Below, in pieces: positions 59,722-64,000 of a stretch of DNA of 64,000 bases; the stretch's first letter is position 1; each line of letters opens with the position of its first letter. Under the pieces are notes generated by a model, which did no database searches, was not told the DNA's origin, and was given only the letters and a program-made list of their open reading frames with translations. The stretch comes from Colimorpha_A sp045540115 (lineage in GTDB: Bacteria > Bacillota > Clostridia > Oscillospirales > CAG-272), in contig JAZQGR010000041.1 of NCBI GenBank assembly GCA_045540115.1, positions 54,526 through 118,525 of the forward strand, written 5' to 3'. A program made the position numbers and the translations under genes.

Positions 59722-62148
59722 ATGAAGCCGATTTATCAAATAAAAGAAACCGCAATATTTGTTAATATGGTAGGAGTATATTTGGACGACCTGAACACCC
59801 AATTTAATGATATATCCCTGCCATCAGATGTGCTGTTGTCAATAGATAATTTCTATAAAGATAACAATACCGATAGCATTATTACTTGCAGTCCCTTCAG
59901 CAATAGTCATGAATCAATAGATAAAATGTGCTACGTCTTCTTTTCCCTAAAATGTGAAAGAAAGCAAAAGATCGCATTCAACGTATTTAGAACAGGGCAT
60001 CTCGTCCCTTTTTGGATTGATGGAGAATTGTTGGATTATGCTGCTAACAATAATTTTCATACTATATCCCTGTCGGAAGGAATACATCATTTTGTCTGGA
60101 GATATCCAGAATTTATGCAAGAATCAGGCGTTCAGGTTCGCTTGAACTCTATTGAAAACGACGCTAAAGACCCCCTGACTTCGTGGACTCAGAACAACTT
60201 TATGTTAAATGAACCCAAGTTTAATTTGATAGACATTACTGAGGACATTGATAATAGCAAAACTGCAAAATTTTACATTGCTTGCGGTAACAGGCTTCAA
60301 ACCGACTATGAACGAGGCTTGGAATTAAAGGTTGTTAAGTATCCCTCCAACGTGATTCTTGAAGAGCGGGTGTGTCACATTAATGAAATAATCTCGGTTG
60401 ATATGAACAAGTACGACGATGACGAATACACCGTACTGATGTGGAAATGCTGGGACATGAGTGGCAGGTCATATGCAACCTCAGACCCCTATTATTACAA
60501 GGATGTGCGCAAGCAATTGGAGCGCATAGAGCAAAGAGCAGTCGAGCTTCTAAAAAAAGACCTATCGATTCCCGAGCGAGCATTTGCAGAAGCGAAACTG
60601 CTAGAGATAAGATCTAGGCTTGAGCACAACACTGTACACGTCTATTACAACTACAATTTGGAAAAGGACCTCATTGACGTTGAGAATGGCACATATAAAA
60701 ACAAGCTCACAAGTCCGGGATGGTTGGTGGGGGCAGTTCCTTCATCCCCAGATGGCAGACCGGTTGAATACCGACTCTATATACCGCATGGATACGATAA
60801 TACAAAAAAGTATCCAATCATAGTCAGATATTCAACGTTTTTCAAGGAATCTACAGTCAGGTATTTTGAATTTAACAAATGGGACAAGTCTTTTGTGCTT
60901 GATATAGATGCAGGAGGCGTTACTTTCGGCAGCTATATAGGCGAGGCATTGTTTCTGGATGCACTCAACTATGTTTTGAATGAATACCCTATTGACTCAA
61001 ACCGTATTTATGGCTGCGGTTTTTGCGCAGGAGCATCGGGCATTTTTGCAATTGCGGAGGAACATCCGGACTTGTTTGCTGCAATTAATGTTTACGGCGG
61101 AACGTTTAATGTAACAAAGACAAATAATATTTGCAATGTTCCGATCATTCATTTCGAATCGGAAGAACGCGCATCTACTCTGAGATACCATGATCTGTTT
61201 TCAAAAAATTCAGATTATCAATTGATTTATGCGGATGATTTTGGACATCAAACTCTTGAAACCATAAGCCTGAACAACTTGGTATTCGAGAATCTACTAA
61301 AATATAAAAGGGATGAATGTCCAAAAGAAATTGACTTCACTACTACTATGCTCAGAAGCAATAAAGCATATTGGATAACTATCAATTCATTTGGCTCAGG
61401 TGAAACCACCGGTAGAATTATCGCAAGTATTCAAAACAATGAAATAAAGATCAATACGATTAACTTGGAAAGTATTTCAATTAATGTCCCATCTTATGCC
61501 CCTAAATACGATATCATCATAAATGGCGAAACTGTTGATTACGCAACTTCAGGTGATGTCTGTCATTACAATAAAGTTACCGACAAATTTGTGAGATCCG
61601 ATCATCAAGTAACCCAAGCTATTTACGCAGGAAGTGGTTTACTTGATGTATACTTCAGTCCCATGATGGTAGTTAATCTCCTTCCAAACGATGATAATGC
61701 CAAACAGACCGCGGTAACAATGGCGACCCCCTCTAATAACTCGTACTGCCCTATGATATACGTGTCTTACCCCGTTATATCGGACATTCCAAGCGATCCA
61801 GTCATCCGCGCAAGCCACTCGTTTATTATCATTGACAGTAATTCTGATTCCCCTTATCTTGCTCAGTTGCGGAGTGAAAGCAGTGTTAATATGAGGTTAG
61901 ACGGATACTCTTGTGAAGGAAAGAACTATGTTGGTGACTATTGCATTATGGAAATAATATCTAACCCAGATAACAAGGAACACAGCATACTGTATATAAA
62001 CACCAATAATCCAAATCTTCTACATTACAATTTACTGACAAGAAAGATGATTATCCCTACATACATCAATGCACGGCGCTCCATATTAAACAAAAATATC
62101 TATATTTATGACAGAAACTCGAATGACGATACTTGTATTGATGAATAA
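59722..62148 (+). CDS. Large alpha/beta hydrolase with Cys in nucleophile elbow
   Basis: This 808-residue protein has an N-terminal beta-rich part (residues 1-290) that I do not recognise. A helical linker follows, then an esterase/peptidase-like alpha/beta hydrolase domain from VEYRLYIPHGYDNTKKYPII near residue 350 to about 550, and a C-terminal beta domain. The elbow reads GCGFCAGASG, with Cys435 where Ser is usual. DDFGHQT offers the His. No signal peptide is seen. It is divergent from the ACP-FkbH operon, so it may release or transfer the carrier-bound acyl group. ATG at 59722 is preferred; TTG at 59716 is an alternative. Confidence 0.7.
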   Translation: MKPIYQIKETAIFVNMVGVYLDDLNTQFNDISLPSDVLLSIDNFYKDNNTDSIITCSPFSNSHESIDKMCYVFFSLKCERKQKIAFNVFRTGHLVPFWIDGELLDYAANNNFHTISLSEGIHHFVWRYPEFMQESGVQVRLNSIENDAKDPLTSWTQNNFMLNEPKFNLIDITEDIDNSKTAKFYIACGNRLQTDYERGLELKVVKYPSNVILEERVCHINEIISVDMNKYDDDEYTVLMWKCWDMSGRSYATSDPYYYKDVRKQLERIEQRAVELLKKDLSIPERAFAEAKLLEIRSRLEHNTVHVYYNYNLEKDLIDVENGTYKNKLTSPGWLVGAVPSSPDGRPVEYRLYIPHGYDNTKKYPIIVRYSTFFKESTVRYFEFNKWDKSFVLDIDAGGVTFGSYIGEALFLDALNYVLNEYPIDSNRIYGCGFCAGASGIFAIAEEHPDLFAAINVYGGTFNVTKTNNICNVPIIHFESEERASTLRYHDLFSKNSDYQLIYADDFGHQTLETISLNNLVFENLLKYKRDECPKEIDFTTTMLRSNKAYWITINSFGSGETTGRIIASIQNNEIKINTINLESISINVPSYAPKYDIIINGETVDYATSGDVCHYNKVTDKFVRSDHQVTQAIYAGSGLLDVYFSPMMVVNLLPNDDNAKQTAVTMATPSNNSYCPMIYVSYPVISDIPSDPVIRASHSFIIIDSNSDSPYLAQLRSESSVNMRLDGYSCEGKNYVGDYCIMEIISNPDNKEHSILYINTNNPNLLHYNLLTRKMIIPTYINARRSILNKNIYIYDRNSNDDTCIDE

Positions 62149-62210
62149 CCTTTCAACTTAGACACCTTTCACTTTTAAATTTCAAGATAGCTCATATTGA
62201 GCGATACCAT

Positions 62211-62257
62211 AGTCCACGATCAAGGCAGATTACTCCCTTGGTCGTGGACTTGTTTTT
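62211..62257. terminator. Bidirectional terminator between hydrolase and conjugation genes
   Basis: AGTCCACGATCAAGG pairs with CCTTGGTCGTGGACT around a ten-base loop, followed by a T run. Confidence 0.88.
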
Positions 62258-62264
62258 TCTACCG

Positions 62265-62519
62265 TTATTTGCAGATATATCGGTTGGAGGTCTTACCGCC
62301 ATTCGACCTCCGCTGATTTATCTTCTCGATATAGCCCTTCTGCACAAGCTCATCGATCGCACGTTTCACGGTGGATACGCTGCACTTATTTTCACGGGCT
62401 ATGGTCTTATGGGACTGGTAACAGCTTTCATTCTTGCCTTGCCGATAGCGCAGGTATCGGTAGATACTCTGCGCTCGGAAGGACACGTCATCTCGGAAGA
62501 TCATTTCGAATTCTCTCAT
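62265..62519 (-). CDS. Helix-turn-helix protein of conjugative element
   Basis: This 84-residue basic protein has a winged-helix DNA-binding pattern, SHKTIARENKCSVSTVKRAI then LVQKGYIEKINQRR, as in replication-initiator or transfer-regulator proteins of Firmicute elements. I chose the ATG at 62519 with GGGAG upstream, inside the 3' end of the coupling protein gene. It is the last gene of that operon in the window. Confidence 0.78.
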   Translation of the reverse strand: MREFEMIFRDDVSFRAQSIYRYLRYRQGKNESCYQSHKTIARENKCSVSTVKRAIDELVQKGYIEKINQRRSNGGKTSNRYICK

Positions 62520-64000
62520 CGACGATATCTCCCTTCTCATTGATTATGATCTCGGTTTCTTCACCTGCGGGGATATTGGACTGTGACATAGGCATACTGT
62601 CGCCCTTTTCAGCGCCATCGTCATCATCCGTTTCAGTTTTCGGTTTTCGTCCTGGCTTGCGAGGTGAGAATGCCATGTCGGTACGGTTTCGCCGATCAGG
62701 ACCGGGACGGTGTGTTGCACGTTCTTCTTCGGTCATCTTTTCACCAACGCTCTGCGTAGAATACAGCATTACAATGGTATCCTCGAGATTGGACTTGTTG
62801 GCATAGGACACCTTTCGGTTACCCTTATCCGCAACGGCATAGATCTCCTTCGGGAACACGATACCCCATTTGAAGAAGAGCTTTAGCTTGACCTGCATGG
62901 GATGGAAGCCGGTCTTCATTACGACGAAGGTTCCTTTGGGGAGAGATTTCAATTCGTCCGGTGTGAGCAAGGCGCGTTCAATCATCTGCAAGCTTTGAGA
63001 CGGATCGTACTTGCCTCTGTTCACGGAGCCTGACTGTACTGTTCTACTACCGAGAGCCTTGGAAAGCACCTGTGAAGATTCGCTGTTGGGACCAAAGCCG
63101 CCGAACACCGTGAGCTGCGTGTTATCGGTGATGATCTCACAGCCTTCTTTGCCGTAGTTCTTTTGGAGCTGTGCGAAGGACTGAATAATGGCAACGATAG
63201 ATACTCTACGGGAACGGGATGCCGAGAACATCATCTCAGCACCTTCGATCTTCGGGATCGTACCGAACTCGACAAGGTACATCATGACTCTGTTCTTCAG
63301 TCTGCCATCGTTTTCATCAGCGACAGCGAGGATCTCACGGTACATCTGCTGAACGATCAGAGACACCATAAAGTGCTTGGAGGTATCTTCCTCGGGAAGC
63401 ACGATAAAAATGGCAGATTTCGTGCTACAGAACTTCTCGGCATCGATGGCTGTATCGAAGCAGAGGATCTGTTCCAATTCGGAGTCGAGGAATGCATTCA
63501 GTCGGGATAGTGCCGTCGACATAACCGGGGACATGGCTTGCTCGGAGGTGTTTAGTGCCGCACCTGCAAACCAACGAGCCTTATGCTCTTCGGGAAGACG
63601 GCTCACGAGTAATTGGAACTGTGTTTTTCCTCTCGTTCCACTCGGCGCCAGCAAGTCCTGGATGATCTTAAACACCGATACGATGTGTCTTGTTTCGGGC
63701 GGACAGAACTCCGCTACCATGAGGATGGACGCAGTCAGCAAGCCTTCGGCGGCATCATAGAAGAATGCGTTTTGTCCGAAGGATGCTCCGTCCATACCGG
63801 ACATGATGATGGTCTTGGATATGATCTTGGCATACTTTTCAGCCTTCGCTTTGTAGGCGAGGTTGTCGGGTTCCGCTTTCCACAGATCCATATACTTGTT
63901 TACGAGGTGGAGCAGATTGTTGCCGTCCGACTTGGTAGGATTACGCAGGTCAATGACGGCGACGTTGTATCCGTAGTGTTCCTTTGCGATCTTACCATAG
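62488..64000 (-). CDS. VirD4/TraG-type coupling protein (5' end outside window)
   Basis: This conjugal ATPase links the relaxosome to the secretion channel. The frame is open to the window edge, so the N-terminus and Walker A are missing. Visible are AVIDLRNPTKSDGNNLLHL, FFYDAAEGLLTASIL, the Walker B region MYLVEFGTIPKIEG and SRSRRVSIVAIIQSFAQLQ, typical of the family. In the Walker B segment Val replaces the usual Asp before Glu. The C-terminal 100 residues are charged. It marks the transfer region of the element whose recombinases are at 31-35 kb. Confidence 0.9.
   Translation of the reverse strand, partial: YGKIAKEHYGYNVAVIDLRNPTKSDGNNLLHLVNKYMDLWKAEPDNLAYKAKAEKYAKIISKTIIMSGMDGASFGQNAFFYDAAEGLLTASILMVAEFCPPETRHIVSVFKIIQDLLAPSGTRGKTQFQLLVSRLPEEHKARWFAGAALNTSEQAMSPVMSTALSRLNAFLDSELEQILCFDTAIDAEKFCSTKSAIFIVLPEEDTSKHFMVSLIVQQMYREILAVADENDGRLKNRVMMYLVEFGTIPKIEGAEMMFSASRSRRVSIVAIIQSFAQLQKNYGKEGCEIITDNTQLTVFGGFGPNSESSQVLSKALGSRTVQSGSVNRGKYDPSQSLQMIERALLTPDELKSLPKGTFVVMKTGFHPMQVKLKLFFKWGIVFPKEIYAVADKGNRKVSYANKSNLEDTIVMLYSTQSVGEKMTEEERATHRPGPDRRNRTDMAFSPRKPGRKPKTETDDDDGAEKGDSMPMSQSNIPAGEETEIIINEKGDIVDERIRNDLPR

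Overview
The window looks like the chromosome of an uncultured gut or rumen Clostridia-type Firmicute. The evidence is AGGAGG-type ribosome binding sites throughout, Firmicute families (YwlG/DUF436, DUF1836, BspA-like surface repeats, serine-recombinase conjugative element) and plant-glycan hydrolases. No rRNA or intact tRNA gene is present, so the assignment stays at that level.

Bases 1-14.8 kb are ordinary, fairly GC-balanced chromosome: the 3' part of a GH35 beta-galactosidase, an MFS exporter, a DUF436 protein, a YgjV-like membrane protein, a COG2509 flavoprotein, a C69 (secernin-like) peptidase, an LRR lipoprotein, a TrmH-type RNA methyltransferase, a sugar isomerase-like TIM barrel, a GH43 enzyme, and a DUF1836/NfeD/flotillin membrane-domain operon. 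Bases 14.8-16.0 kb hold repeats, tRNA-3'-end-like fragments and IS3 debris.

Bases 16-31 kb are visibly AT-rich and island-like. An HD-domain phosphohydrolase with a small winged-helix partner lies between IS3 relics. Two radical-SAM RiPP (ribosomally made, modified peptide) cassettes follow. Cassette A (minus strand) runs 60-aa precursor, rSAM/SPASM enzyme, PqqD-like protein, MutS-like ATPase, HPr-kinase-like protein. Cassette B (plus strand) runs ABC exporter, rSAM/SPASM enzyme, membrane protein, 86-aa precursor, PqqD-like protein, HPr-kinase-like protein.

Bases 31-38.8 kb carry one end of an integrative conjugative element: three tandem large serine recombinases, a small SHOCT-like gene, a DinG/XPD-type helicase, a possibly structured non-coding segment and a sigma-like factor. 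The conjugation side reappears at 62.3-64 kb (HTH protein and a VirD4/TraG coupling protein cut by the window edge). Between them, 39-62 kb is cargo. Cassette C has a 45-aa precursor, HPr-kinase-like protein, PqqD-like protein, rSAM enzyme, S26-like peptidase, ABC exporter, nucleotidyltransferase and acyl carrier protein. Cassette D has an HPr-kinase-like protein, an S26-peptidase/PqqD fusion, an rSAM enzyme, a nucleotidyltransferase, two ABC exporters, two related ArsR-type regulators and a 39-aa peptide. A tyrosine integrase follows, then an acyl carrier protein/FkbH-like operon divergent from an alpha/beta hydrolase whose GxSxG-type elbow carries cysteine.

How the parts may cooperate: PqqD-like proteins (leader recognition) present short Cys-containing peptides to SPASM radical-SAM enzymes. 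HPr-kinase-like proteins and nucleotidyltransferases could phosphorylate and then nucleotidylate them, as I recall for paeninodin-type lasso peptides. S26-like proteases could trim leaders and the ABC proteins export. The acyl carrier proteins and the FkbH homologue suggest an additional glyceryl or acyl modification. HPr-kinase-like + PqqD + rSAM sets are known (SynChlorMet cassettes). The MutS-like ATPase, the acyl carrier/FkbH/hydrolase module and the S26-PqqD fusion are the parts I cannot match to a described system.
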